Source: an uncultured Eggerthella sp. (GTDB taxonomy: Bacteria > Actinomycetota > Coriobacteriia > Coriobacteriales > Eggerthellaceae). From it: 64,000 bases of DNA. Positions 1 to 7,826 of the stretch are shown one piece after another (within the stretch, counting starts at the first letter, position 1; the number at the start of each line of letters is the position of its first letter). The position numbers and the translations under genes were made by a program. Where the stretch lies: assembly GCA_958431815.1 (NCBI GenBank), contig CAUASB010000010.1:1-64000 (forward strand), written 5' to 3'. The notes beneath the pieces were generated by a model that did no database searches, was not told the origin of the DNA, and saw nothing but the letters and a program-made list of their open reading frames with translations.

Positions 1-62
<62 letters not shown>

Positions 63-154
63 TTCGGTTACTGCCTCAAGCAGCTCCGCTATAATAACCC
101 AAACACCAACACCTTGCAAAGGGTTTTTCAAAAAAAGTTTTCGAAATTGGGAAA

Positions 155-184
155 TGACAAAATGGGGACTGTCCCTATTTTGTC
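155..184. repeat. 30-bp near-perfect palindrome overlapping the coaBC stop codon
   Basis: The arms TGACAAAAT-GGGGAC and GTCCC-TATTTTGTCA pair over almost their whole length. The coaBC stop codon (TAG, 175-177 on the minus strand) lies inside. It can form a strong hairpin at the mRNA end. T-rich sequence follows only at a distance, so it may be a mobile palindromic repeat rather than a plain terminator. Confidence 0.6.
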
Positions 185-1389
185 AAAGCGACGGCTTTGT
201 CCAGGATGGTGTGGGCAAGTTCGGTCTTGGGGGCGGGGTTTACATGTTCGGCGCCGCTATCGGTTACGAGCCAGATCTCGTCGTCGTCTTTACCGAAGGT
301 CTTGTTGGCGCCCACTTCGTTGGCAACGATCATGTTCGCGCCTTTTTTGGCAAGCTTCTTCTGGGCGTTGGCAATCACATCGTTGGTTTCAGCGGCGAAG
401 CCGATAACCACCTGGTTCTGCTTCTTGTGGCCAAGCGTTGCTAGAATATCGGGGTTTTCGGTCAGTTGGATGGCAGAAAGCTCGGCATCATTTGTGCCCT
501 TCTTCAGCTTCTTGTCGGCAGGGTTTGCCGGGCGCATATCGGCCACGGCGGCTGCGAACAGGGCAATGTCGGCATTGCCGAACGCCTCCTCGGCGGCGGC
601 AAGCATGTCGCGTGCCGATTCCACGTAGCGCATTTCCACGCCGGCGGGGGCGGGAAGCGCCACGGGGCCGGAGATAAGCGTTACCTCGGCTCCGCGCTGG
701 GCGGCAGCGGTGGCAAGCGCATAGCCGAACTTGCCGGAAGAACGGTTGGTGAGGTAACGCACCGGGTCGATGGGCTCTACCGTGGGGCCCGCGGTTACCA
801 TCACGCGCTTGCCGGCCAAATCACGCTTGGGCTGGCTGTCGGTGCTGTTCAAAACGTCCAGCACATAGGAAACGATGCGCTCAGGGTCTGCCAAGCGTCC
901 TTTCCCCACATCACCACAGGCGAGGTAGCCGTCGTCTGCTTCAACGAAGCGGAAGCCGCGGGCTTTGAGCGTTTGCATGTTCGCCTGGGTGGCGGGGTTC
1001 TCGTACATGTGAACGTTCATGGCGGGTGCCACTACGATGGGTGCCGTGGTCGCTAGAACGGTGGTGGAGAACAAGTCATCGGCAATGCCGTGTGCCGCTT
1101 TTGCCATCACATTCGCCGTGCAGGGCGCAAGCAACATCACGTCTGCTTCCTCTGCCAGGGAAATGTGGTGAATAGGGTCGGACGGGTCGTCGAACAAGCC
1201 TACCGCCACCGGCTCATGCGTAAGCGACCGGAAGGTAAGCGGATCGATGAAATGGGTAGCGTGTTCGGTCATCATAACCTTCACGCGCACGCCCGCCTTC
1301 TGAAGGCCTCGCAGGATCTCGCACGATTTATAGGCAGCAACGCCGCCGCTTACTCCAATTAGAACGGTTTTCTGTTCCGTTGTTTGCAT
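175..1389 (-). CDS. coaBC: bifunctional phosphopantothenoylcysteine decarboxylase / phosphopantothenate-cysteine ligase
   Basis: Makes 4'-phosphopantetheine from phosphopantothenate in two steps of coenzyme A synthesis: CTP-dependent ligation of cysteine (CoaB), then FMN-dependent decarboxylation (CoaC). The 404-residue protein has the flavoprotein start ...VLIGVSGGVAAYK (residues 9-21), the CoaC segment PAMNVHMYENPATQ, and the CoaB signature around GPTVEPIDPVRYLTNRSSGK. Length is normal for the family. AAAGGAG sits 8 bases before the ATG. It follows the xpt-permease pair in the same direction but is separated from it by a terminator at 1420-1451, so it probably has its own promoter. Confidence 0.96.
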   Translation of the reverse strand: MQTTEQKTVLIGVSGGVAAYKSCEILRGLQKAGVRVKVMMTEHATHFIDPLTFRSLTHEPVAVGLFDDPSDPIHHISLAEEADVMLLAPCTANVMAKAAHGIADDLFSTTVLATTAPIVVAPAMNVHMYENPATQANMQTLKARGFRFVEADDGYLACGDVGKGRLADPERIVSYVLDVLNSTDSQPKRDLAGKRVMVTAGPTVEPIDPVRYLTNRSSGKFGYALATAAAQRGAEVTLISGPVALPAPAGVEMRYVESARDMLAAAEEAFGNADIALFAAAVADMRPANPADKKLKKGTNDAELSAIQLTENPDILATLGHKKQNQVVIGFAAETNDVIANAQKKLAKKGANMIVANEVGANKTFGKDDDEIWLVTDSGAEHVNPAPKTELAHTILDKAVALTK

Positions 1390-1419
1390 CTGATTCGCTC
1401 CTTTAGCGTAAGTAAGTAC

Positions 1420-1451
1420 AAAAAAGCGCTGCCGCTATTGTACGGCAGCGC
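1420..1451 (-). terminator. Rho-independent terminator of the xpt-permease operon
   Basis: Stem GCGCTGCCG (1426-1434) pairs with CGGCAGCGC (1443-1451). On the minus strand the stem is followed by a run of six T. It lies just past the permease stop codon. Confidence 0.85.
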
Positions 1452-1482
1452 AGGTAGTTGCATAGGTTGGTATTCGGCGGCG

Positions 1483-2907
1483 TTAGCCTTGCGGGGATTC
1501 AGGCGGTGTTTCCTTGAATTCACCCGCGCCTTCGTTTCGGCCGTTTTCCACAACCAGCGGACCTTCCACGGTTTTGTCTTTCGGAAGAGCGAACGAAAGA
1601 ACCACTGCGGAAAGGAACGTAAGCGCCACGCTGTTGCCCACGAAGATGTTCTGCAAAAGCTCGGGGAAGTAGGTGAAGATGTCGCCCACCTGGGTAAAGC
1701 CGATGCCCAGGGCAAGGGAAATGGCAGCGATGGTGATGTTACGTTGCGAAAAGCCCGCGCTGGCAATCATCTGGAAGCCGCTTAGGATGATGTTGCCGAA
1801 CATCATGATGGTGCAGCCACCCAAAACGGCATCGGGAAGCGAGCTGAACACAGCGCTGATTGCGGGGATGAAACCTGCCAGCACCAGCACAGCGGCACCG
1901 CATGCGATGGCGCGGCGGTTAACGACCTTGGTCATGGCAACCAAACCGATGTTCTGCGCAAACGTGGTAAGCGGCGAGCAGCCGAAGCAGCCGGCGATGG
2001 TGCTGGTGAAGCCGTCGGCGGTAACGGCGCCAGAAAACTCGCGCTCGGTGGGAACGCGCTTGAAGCCGATGGCGGCAAGCGCTGCGGTATCGCCTAAGGT
2101 TTCCGCTGCGCTAACCAAGTACAGAAGCGCCACGGCGATAATGGCGCCGGGCTGGAATTCAGGGGTGAATGGCATGAACTGCGGCACGCTGAACAGACTC
2201 AAGCCGTCGAATGCCGAAAAGTCGACCTTGCCCATAACAAGTGCCAGGATGTAGCCCACGAACAGGCCGAACAGCACGGAAAGCTGCTTGGCGCTGCCCT
2301 TTACCAAGCCTTGGAACACCAAGCAGGAAACAAGCGAGACAAAGCCCAAGGTAAGATTCTCGGGCGATCCGAAGTCGGCTGCCCCTGAGCCGCCGCCGAA
2401 CGACTGTGCGCCGACGGAAAGCAGCGAAAAGCCAATGGAAGTAACTACTACCGCGGAAACGATGGGGGTAATGAACTTGCGCCAGTACTTGGCGAACAGT
2501 CCCAGCACGCCTTCAAGCAAGCCGCCCACGATGACGGCGCCAACGGCGGCAGGGTAGCCGTAGTTTACGGCGATGCCGCACAAAACGGTAACGAAGGTGA
2601 AGCTTACGCCCATGACGATGGGCATGCGGGCGCCGGCGCGCCAAATAGGGAACAGCTGAACGAACGTGCCGATGCCGGCAACGATCATGGCGTTCTGAAT
2701 AAGTATTGCCGTGGTTGCGTCGTCGAAGCCAGCAGCAGAGGCGATGATGGCAATAGGGGCCAGGTTTGCAACGAACATGGCAAGCACGTGCTGCAAGCCA
2801 TAGGGGAATGCTCGTGCGATGGAGATCTTCTCGTCGAACTGTCGAAGACCGGCTTCGAATTCAGCGTCGGCTTTGGAAGAGGCGGGGGAGTCCTTCTTTT
2901 TCATCAT
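1483..2907 (-). CDS. NCS2-family nucleobase permease, probably xanthine/uric acid type
   Basis: A 474-residue integral membrane protein with about 12-14 hydrophobic segments. It carries NCS2 features: an early LAPIAI segment, the QSFGGGSG motif after TM3, and the later PLTTFAQNIGLVAMT motif. NCS2 proteins import xanthine, uric acid or uracil by cation symport. Its first codon overlaps the stop of xpt (ATGA overlap), so the two are co-translated, and the pairing with a xanthine phosphoribosyltransferase points to xanthine/guanine salvage. The last 30 residues are a polar tail. The exact substrate is inferred from context. Confidence 0.88.
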   Translation of the reverse strand: MMKKKDSPASSKADAEFEAGLRQFDEKISIARAFPYGLQHVLAMFVANLAPIAIIASAAGFDDATTAILIQNAMIVAGIGTFVQLFPIWRAGARMPIVMGVSFTFVTVLCGIAVNYGYPAAVGAVIVGGLLEGVLGLFAKYWRKFITPIVSAVVVTSIGFSLLSVGAQSFGGGSGAADFGSPENLTLGFVSLVSCLVFQGLVKGSAKQLSVLFGLFVGYILALVMGKVDFSAFDGLSLFSVPQFMPFTPEFQPGAIIAVALLYLVSAAETLGDTAALAAIGFKRVPTEREFSGAVTADGFTSTIAGCFGCSPLTTFAQNIGLVAMTKVVNRRAIACGAAVLVLAGFIPAISAVFSSLPDAVLGGCTIMMFGNIILSGFQMIASAGFSQRNITIAAISLALGIGFTQVGDIFTYFPELLQNIFVGNSVALTFLSAVVLSFALPKDKTVEGPLVVENGRNEGAGEFKETPPESPQG

Positions 2908-3479
2908 CGGAAGGTGATTTCACCCGTTTCGGGATCCATAGCGTCTACGATGGCGAGCGATTCGAGCTGGTAGCCGCGCTTGCGGAGCTTTTCGCCACCT
3001 TCCTGGAAGCCCTTTTCGATGGCGATGCCGATGCCTTCGATGGTGGCGCCGGCATCTTCGCACAGCTGGATGAGGCCGTTCATGGCGCAGCCGTTTGCCA
3101 TGAAGTCGTCGATGAGCAGCAGGTGGTCTTCAGGACCTACGAACTTCTTCGAAACGATAACGTCGAACACCTTGCCGTGGGTGAAGCTCTGCACGCGGGT
3201 GGCGTACAGCGTGCCGTCGAGGTTGATGCTCTGCGCCTTCTTCGCGAATACCACGGGGACGTTGAACACGCGAGCCACGATGGCGGCAATGCCGATGCCG
3301 GAAGCTTCGATGGTCAGGATCTTGTTGATGGGCTTGCCGGCGAAGGCGCGCTTCCATTCCTGGGCCATTTCCTCGAACAGAGCCACGTCCATTTGGTGGT
3401 TGAGGAAAGAGTCTACTTTGAGCACGTCGCCGCTTTTTACGATGCCATCGCGCTGGATTCGCTCTTCGAGCAGACGCAT
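2904..3479 (-). CDS. xpt: xanthine phosphoribosyltransferase
   Basis: Converts xanthine and PRPP to XMP in purine salvage (cytosolic). The 191-residue protein has the PRPP-binding motif LLLIDDFMANGCAMNGL (about residues 120-136) and the Xpt-type start MRLLEERIQRDG. AAAGGATG precedes the ATG. It overlaps the downstream permease by 4 bases. I looked for a purine riboswitch in the 180-base leader (3480-3660) and did not find the conserved core. Confidence 0.95.
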   Translation of the reverse strand: MRLLEERIQRDGIVKSGDVLKVDSFLNHQMDVALFEEMAQEWKRAFAGKPINKILTIEASGIGIAAIVARVFNVPVVFAKKAQSINLDGTLYATRVQSFTHGKVFDVIVSKKFVGPEDHLLLIDDFMANGCAMNGLIQLCEDAGATIEGIGIAIEKGFQEGGEKLRKRGYQLESLAIVDAMDPETGEITFR

Positions 3480-3653
3480 AGGGCGTCATCCTTTCTGCTG
3501 CCAGTGGGGACCGGCTATTTGGCTTGGGTATAAAGATGTCGTTAGTCTAACGCACTTTTAACGTCTGCGGTGCTTGCGCCGGGTATTTTGGCGTGATATG
3601 AAGCCTAATTTCTTGCCGTTGGAAAACGAACGGCATGGTTTGCGTGCGGCTTT

Positions 3654-3661
3654 GCTATAGT
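3654..3661 (+). promoter_or_regulatory. extended -10 promoter (TGCTATAGT), possible leaderless start
   Basis: TG-C-TATAGT lies 9 bases before the ATG at 3671, so transcription would begin at or within a few bases of the start codon. No Shine-Dalgarno sequence precedes that ATG. No good -35 element is visible, which fits an extended -10 promoter. Confidence 0.45.
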
Positions 3662-3670
3662 CACAACCAT

Positions 3671-4561
3671 ATGAGTAAAAAGACGAAGCAACATACCCAC
3701 AACGAAGAGAGCCTGCTTCCTGCCAAGGCGGATGCAGCGGCAGCTCTGCGCCGTGCCGATGTATGCGACGGTGGAAATGGGAAGAGCCCTGAGCCTGCCA
3801 AACGTATCCGCTCGGTGCGTGATTTAGCCGATTGGTTCTTCGATTCCACGCTTGTGCGCTCGTTCCGTGCGCAGCTTGCGCCGGGGTACTTGGACATGAG
3901 CTTTCTTCTGCTGTTTTGGATCTTCATTACGGCGTCCATCCTAGGTCTGGTGTTGGAAGACGTCTTCCATGTGCTGGTTTACGGCGGCTACGAAAGTCGT
4001 GCCGGGTTCGTGTGGGGGCCGTTTTCGCCTATCTACGGCGTGGGCGCGGTGGTGCTGACGCTGTTCCTTAACCGGTTCTACTATACGCATGACCTGGTTA
4101 TATTCCTGGTTGCCATGGTGCTGGGCGCTATGCTCGAATACGGTGCCAGTTGGATGATGGAAACGTTTTGGCATGCCATTGCCTGGGACTATACGGGCAC
4201 GTTCGGCTCCATCAACGGCCGCACTAACTTCTTCTTCGGTGTTATGTGGGGAACGTTGGGCCTGTTCTGGGTTCGGTTCGTGCTGCCCATCATCAAGGCG
4301 GTTCAGCAGCGTTTTTCTGGTAAGGGCGGCAAGCTGTTCAAGATCGTCAGTTGGCTTTTGGTGGTATTCATTGCGGTGGACGCCGTTATGACGGTGCTCG
4401 CGCTGCATCGCGAAGGCCAACGCGCTGAAAACATTCCGCCGGCAACCCAGATAGATGTGATGCTTGACGAGGCATTTCCCGATTGGTGGCTGCAGGAGCG
4501 CTTCCACAACATGACGGTTTCGGCCGATGTGGGCAAGCAGACGCAGGAACAGAGCCAGTAG
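3671..4561 (+). CDS. putative ABC-transporter type IV / CmpB-like membrane protein
   Basis: A 296-residue protein with a charged N-terminal region of about 75 residues and then five or six membrane segments. The block FVWGPFSPIYGVGAVVL and the later Y-G-A-S-W-M-M-E-T-F-W segment match the family annotated as putative ABC transporter permease (CmpB-like, PF06541), whose function is unknown. The ATG at 3671 was chosen over an in-frame ATG at 3635 because a -10 element falls between them. It is transcribed divergently from xpt. Confidence 0.7.
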   Translation: MSKKTKQHTHNEESLLPAKADAAAALRRADVCDGGNGKSPEPAKRIRSVRDLADWFFDSTLVRSFRAQLAPGYLDMSFLLLFWIFITASILGLVLEDVFHVLVYGGYESRAGFVWGPFSPIYGVGAVVLTLFLNRFYYTHDLVIFLVAMVLGAMLEYGASWMMETFWHAIAWDYTGTFGSINGRTNFFFGVMWGTLGLFWVRFVLPIIKAVQQRFSGKGGKLFKIVSWLLVVFIAVDAVMTVLALHREGQRAENIPPATQIDVMLDEAFPDWWLQERFHNMTVSADVGKQTQEQSQ

Positions 4562-4652
4562 CGTTTACAGCTGGGCGCATGCTCGGGTCGGGCGTCGGAC
4601 GTTCGAAAGATGCTGGCGATGCATTGAAAAGTAAGCAGGGAAGGGTTTCGCA

Positions 4653-5135
4653 ATGGCGAAGCAAGCGGAAAAGAAGACCAACGCAATGCGCGAGCTTGAA
4701 CGCGCAGAACAGCCCTACGAGGCGCACACGTTCGAATGCCCCGAGGCAATTTCGGGCGTGGAAGTGGCACATGTTCTGGGCGAAGACCCCGATTGCGTGT
4801 TCAAAACATTGGTTACCGTGGGCAAAAGCGGCGACCATTACGTGTTCATGGTTCCTGTTGCCATGGAACTCGATTTGAAGAAAGCCGCAGCAGCCGTGGG
4901 CGAAAAGTCGGTGCACATGGTTAAGTCGAAGGAGCTTCTGGGCCTAACCGGCTATGTGCATGGTGGATGCTCGCCTTTGGGCATGAAGAAGTTCTTCACC
5001 ACCACGGTCGACGAAACGGCGGCGCTTTACGACCACATTTATTTTTCGGGCGGCAAAATTGGCTGCCAGATTGAAACCAGCCTCGATTCCCTGAAGGCAG
5101 CCATCCCACTGCAGGAAGCCGATATCACAGCGTAG
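4653..5135 (+). CDS. ybaK: YbaK/EbsC-type Cys-tRNA(Pro) deacylase
   Basis: Hydrolyses Cys-tRNA(Pro), a misacylation product of prolyl-tRNA synthetase (trans-editing, cytosolic). The 160-residue length and the sequence are typical: FKTLVTVGK in the first half with the conserved lysine, then GGCSPLGMKK, and a C-terminal ISGG-like stretch (YFSGGKIGCQIE). GGGAAGGG precedes the ATG. It stands alone, 91 bases after the CmpB-like gene. Confidence 0.92.
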   Translation: MAKQAEKKTNAMRELERAEQPYEAHTFECPEAISGVEVAHVLGEDPDCVFKTLVTVGKSGDHYVFMVPVAMELDLKKAAAAVGEKSVHMVKSKELLGLTGYVHGGCSPLGMKKFFTTTVDETAALYDHIYFSGGKIGCQIETSLDSLKAAIPLQEADITA

Positions 5136-5273
5136 AATGCCGCTTCGTAAACTTTCCGTTACTTTTGCCGCAAGTAGGGTACCCTAAACAAGTTGTGCCC
5201 AGGCTGCGTGGGCGGCAAGCTGTTTGCGCGGTTGCGGGCGAAGTTCGAAAAAGAGAATAGAAAGCTGGTTTTT

Positions 5274-6743
5274 ATGTCTCAGCAAACTCAGGGCGGCATG
5301 CCCCAAGTGAATGACGTAAATGGGTTGTCGCTGCCCCATTTGGTAGCGGCGGTTATCACCGCGGTTATCGGCGGTGGTGTGTTTACCATGGCAGGCGATA
5401 TGGCCGCCGCAGGTGCCAACACCGGTGGCGTGCTTATTGGCTGGCTAGTTAGTGGCTTCGGCGTGTTCTGCCTGATGATGTGCTTCTTCGCCCTTTCCCG
5501 CTACAAACCGGAACTGGTGGGCGGCATCTACTCGTATGCGCGTGCGGGCTTCGGCAAGTACATGGGCTTCCTTTCCGCCTACGGCTATTGGATCAGCGCC
5601 CTTATGGCTACGGTTTCCTACACCACGCTTCTGTTCGCAAGCCTTTCGTACTTCTTCCCGATTTTCGGTGAGGGCAACAACACCGCTTCGGTTGTGGGCG
5701 CTTCCATCATCGTGTGGGTGTGCTGGTTCTTGGTGAGCCGCGGTGTGAAGGAAGCGGCAAGCATCAACATCCTTACCACCATTGCCAAGATCATCCCGCT
5801 GTTCGTGGCCATCGTTGCCATCATCTTCTCGATGCATTTCGATCCGGCCATCTTCATGGACAACTTCTGGGGCGAACCTGATGGTCCTAGCCTGTTCGAC
5901 CAGGTAGTGGGCATGGTTGGCGTAAGCGTGTGGATCTTCTTGGGCATTGAAGGCGCTGTGGTAATTTCCGGCCGCGCCCGTTTTTCCAAGGACGTTGGCC
6001 GCGCCACCGTTATCGCGTTCGTGGGCATTCTTTCCATCTACCTGCTGGTTTCCATCCTTTCCATGGGCGTTATGCCGCGCGCCGAACTGGCCGAGCTTTC
6101 CAACCCCTCCATGGCCGGCGTGCTTGAAGCGGTTGTGGGCCCCTGGGGCGCTGCGCTGGTGAACCTGGGCGTTGCCCTTTCGCTTCTGGGTGCCATGCTG
6201 GGCTACACCATCATTTCCTCTGAGTGCCCGCACGAAGCAGCCTGCCAGGGCGTGTTCCCCAAATCGTTCGCAAAGAAGAATAAGAACGGTGCTCCTATCG
6301 TCACGCTGACGGTTACCTGCCTTATTGTTCAGGTGTTCCTGATTCTGGTGGTTGTTTCCGAGCAGACCTACCAGTTCTTCTACAGTGTTTCGGTTTCCAT
6401 GATCTTGGTTCCGTACTTCTTCAGCACCCTGTACATGTTGGTATGTGTGGTTAAGAAGGACGGCTTCGAGAACGTTTCGAAGAAGATGCTTACGTTCTAT
6501 CGCGTTATCGCCGTGCTGGGCTTCTTCTACAGCGTGTTCCTGATTTACGCCGGCGGCCTGACGGGCATGATGATCACCACCATCCTGTATGCGCCGGGCA
6601 TCCTTTTGTACCTGTACGGCCAGAAGGAACGTGGTGAGGCGATGCTCTCCAAGCCCATCGAGCAGGTGGTTACGGCGGCAATCGTCATCTTCTTCGTGGT
6701 AAGTATTTACAGCATTGCCACGGGAACCATTGTCCTTTCGTAA
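5274..6743 (+). CDS. APC-family basic amino acid antiporter, ArcD-like (arginine/ornithine type)
   Basis: A 489-residue membrane protein with about 12 TM segments. The start GLSLPHLVAAVITAVIGGGVF, the segment AGFGKYMGFLSAYGYWISA and the stretch RGVKEAASINILTTIAKIIPL are characteristic of ArcD-type arginine:ornithine antiporters. The ATG at 5274 puts TM1 near the N terminus; the in-frame TTG at 5193 would add 27 polar residues with no clear ribosome site. The next gene hydrolyses methylated arginine, so arginine, methylarginine, citrulline or ornithine are likely substrates (inference). No arcA/arcB/arcC genes are present here. Confidence 0.82.
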   Translation: MSQQTQGGMPQVNDVNGLSLPHLVAAVITAVIGGGVFTMAGDMAAAGANTGGVLIGWLVSGFGVFCLMMCFFALSRYKPELVGGIYSYARAGFGKYMGFLSAYGYWISALMATVSYTTLLFASLSYFFPIFGEGNNTASVVGASIIVWVCWFLVSRGVKEAASINILTTIAKIIPLFVAIVAIIFSMHFDPAIFMDNFWGEPDGPSLFDQVVGMVGVSVWIFLGIEGAVVISGRARFSKDVGRATVIAFVGILSIYLLVSILSMGVMPRAELAELSNPSMAGVLEAVVGPWGAALVNLGVALSLLGAMLGYTIISSECPHEAACQGVFPKSFAKKNKNGAPIVTLTVTCLIVQVFLILVVVSEQTYQFFYSVSVSMILVPYFFSTLYMLVCVVKKDGFENVSKKMLTFYRVIAVLGFFYSVFLIYAGGLTGMMITTILYAPGILLYLYGQKERGEAMLSKPIEQVVTAAIVIFFVVSIYSIATGTIVLS

Positions 6744-6761
6744 CGCGTTAAGGTAAGGCTT

Positions 6762-6862
6762 GGCCCAGCTAGGCACCCTCGTATTCGTGTGGTTTCGTGA
6801 GCTCATGGAGCATCAGTTGCTGCGCTTGCGATCCTTGTGAACCCGGGGTGCTTGGCTGGGCC
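6762..6862. repeat. long imperfect inverted repeat between the antiporter and the dimethylarginine hydrolase
   Basis: The arm GGCCCAGCTAGGCACCC (6762-6778) pairs with GGGTGCTTGGCTGGGCC (6846-6862), 15 of 17 positions, with about 67 bases between. There is no T run, so it does not look like a simple terminator. It may be a long-range mRNA hairpin or a remnant element. Confidence 0.5.
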
Positions 6863-6962
6863 TTGCTAACTTACTGGCGCATCCCTTTGCGAAGAATTAA
6901 AATAGTGAAGTTTTGAGAACGCGCTTTGCGGCGCGGGTTTTGAGTAAGAGAAAGGTTCTACC

Positions 6963-7739
6963 GTGGCTAAGTTTTCCCACGTTATCGTTCGCCGTCCGGG
7001 CAAGTCTTTGTGCGATGGCATCACCAGCGCTCCTGAGCTGGGCAAACCCATTTACGAAAAGGCCATCAAGCAGCATGACGCCTACATCGAGGCTCTGAAG
7101 CAGTGCGGCGTAGAGGTTACCGTTCTTCCCGCATTGGAAGAGTACCCAGACGCTTGCTTCGTTGAGGACACCGCGGTAATCACCCGCTGCGGCGCCATCA
7201 TCGACAACCCTGGTGCTGGTTCGCGCAACGGCGAGGCTAAGGAAATGGAGCCCACCATCCGTCAGTTCTTCGACGACGACCATATCGCCCACATCACCGC
7301 TCCTGGCACCCTTGAAGGCGGCGACGTTATGATGGTTGGCGACCACTTCTACGTAGGTCGTTCTGCCCGCACCAACGAAGAGGGCATCCGCCAGTTCATC
7401 GAGATTCTGGAAGGCTGGGGCCTTTCCGGCAGCGAGGTTCCGCTGGAGTACGTTCTTCATCTGAAGACCGGCGTTAACTACCTCGAAGACAACAACATGC
7501 TGGTTTCCGGCGAGTTCAAGACCAAGCCCGATTTCGAGAAGTACAACAAGGTCGAAATCCCCGAGGAAGAGGCTTACGCCGCAAACTGCATCTGGGTTAA
7601 TGGCACGGTTATCGTTCCCGAGGGCTATCCTGCCGTTTTGAAGGCTGTGCAGGACCTGGGTTACAAGACGCTTGTGGTTGACACGTCCGAGTACCGCAAG
7701 ATCGACGGCGGCCTGAGCTGCCTTTCCCTGCGCTTCTAA
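6963..7739 (+). CDS. ddaH: NG,NG-dimethylarginine dimethylaminohydrolase
   Basis: Hydrolyses asymmetric dimethylarginine or monomethylarginine to citrulline plus a methylamine. The 258-residue protein matches bacterial DDAH in length and layout: CFVEDTAV near residue 62, the LEGGDVM segment, a catalytic histidine in EYVLHLKTG, and the nucleophilic cysteine near the C terminus (DGGLSCLSLRF, C253). The start is GTG, preceded by GAGAAAGG. It follows the ArcD-like antiporter, suggesting a substrate/product exchange module. A related agmatine or arginine deiminase is less likely because the protein is short and has the terminal LSC motif. Confidence 0.87.
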   Translation: MAKFSHVIVRRPGKSLCDGITSAPELGKPIYEKAIKQHDAYIEALKQCGVEVTVLPALEEYPDACFVEDTAVITRCGAIIDNPGAGSRNGEAKEMEPTIRQFFDDDHIAHITAPGTLEGGDVMMVGDHFYVGRSARTNEEGIRQFIEILEGWGLSGSEVPLEYVLHLKTGVNYLEDNNMLVSGEFKTKPDFEKYNKVEIPEEEAYAANCIWVNGTVIVPEGYPAVLKAVQDLGYKTLVVDTSEYRKIDGGLSCLSLRF

Positions 7740-7759
7740 TTCAAGCGCCGCATACACGC

Positions 7760-7801
7760 AAAAGCGCCTTCGGGAATCATCCCGAAGGCGCTTTTTTTTT
7801 T
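7760..7801. terminator. strong bidirectional Rho-independent terminator
   Basis: AAAGCGCCTTCGGG pairs with CCCGAAGGCGCTTT around a short loop, followed by ten T on the plus strand. The A run on the left side gives a weaker T run for the convergent gene at 7827. Confidence 0.93.
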
Positions 7802-7826
7802 AACAAAAAGGACTGTTCTTATTTTG

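Noticed and set aside
3480..3670. Possible purine riboswitch in front of xpt
   Set aside because: The conserved three-way-junction core was not found on the minus strand.
3635..3670. Upstream ATG (3635) for the CmpB-like gene
   Set aside because: The -10 element at 3656-3661 lies between it and the ATG at 3671, so the earlier codon would not be transcribed from it.
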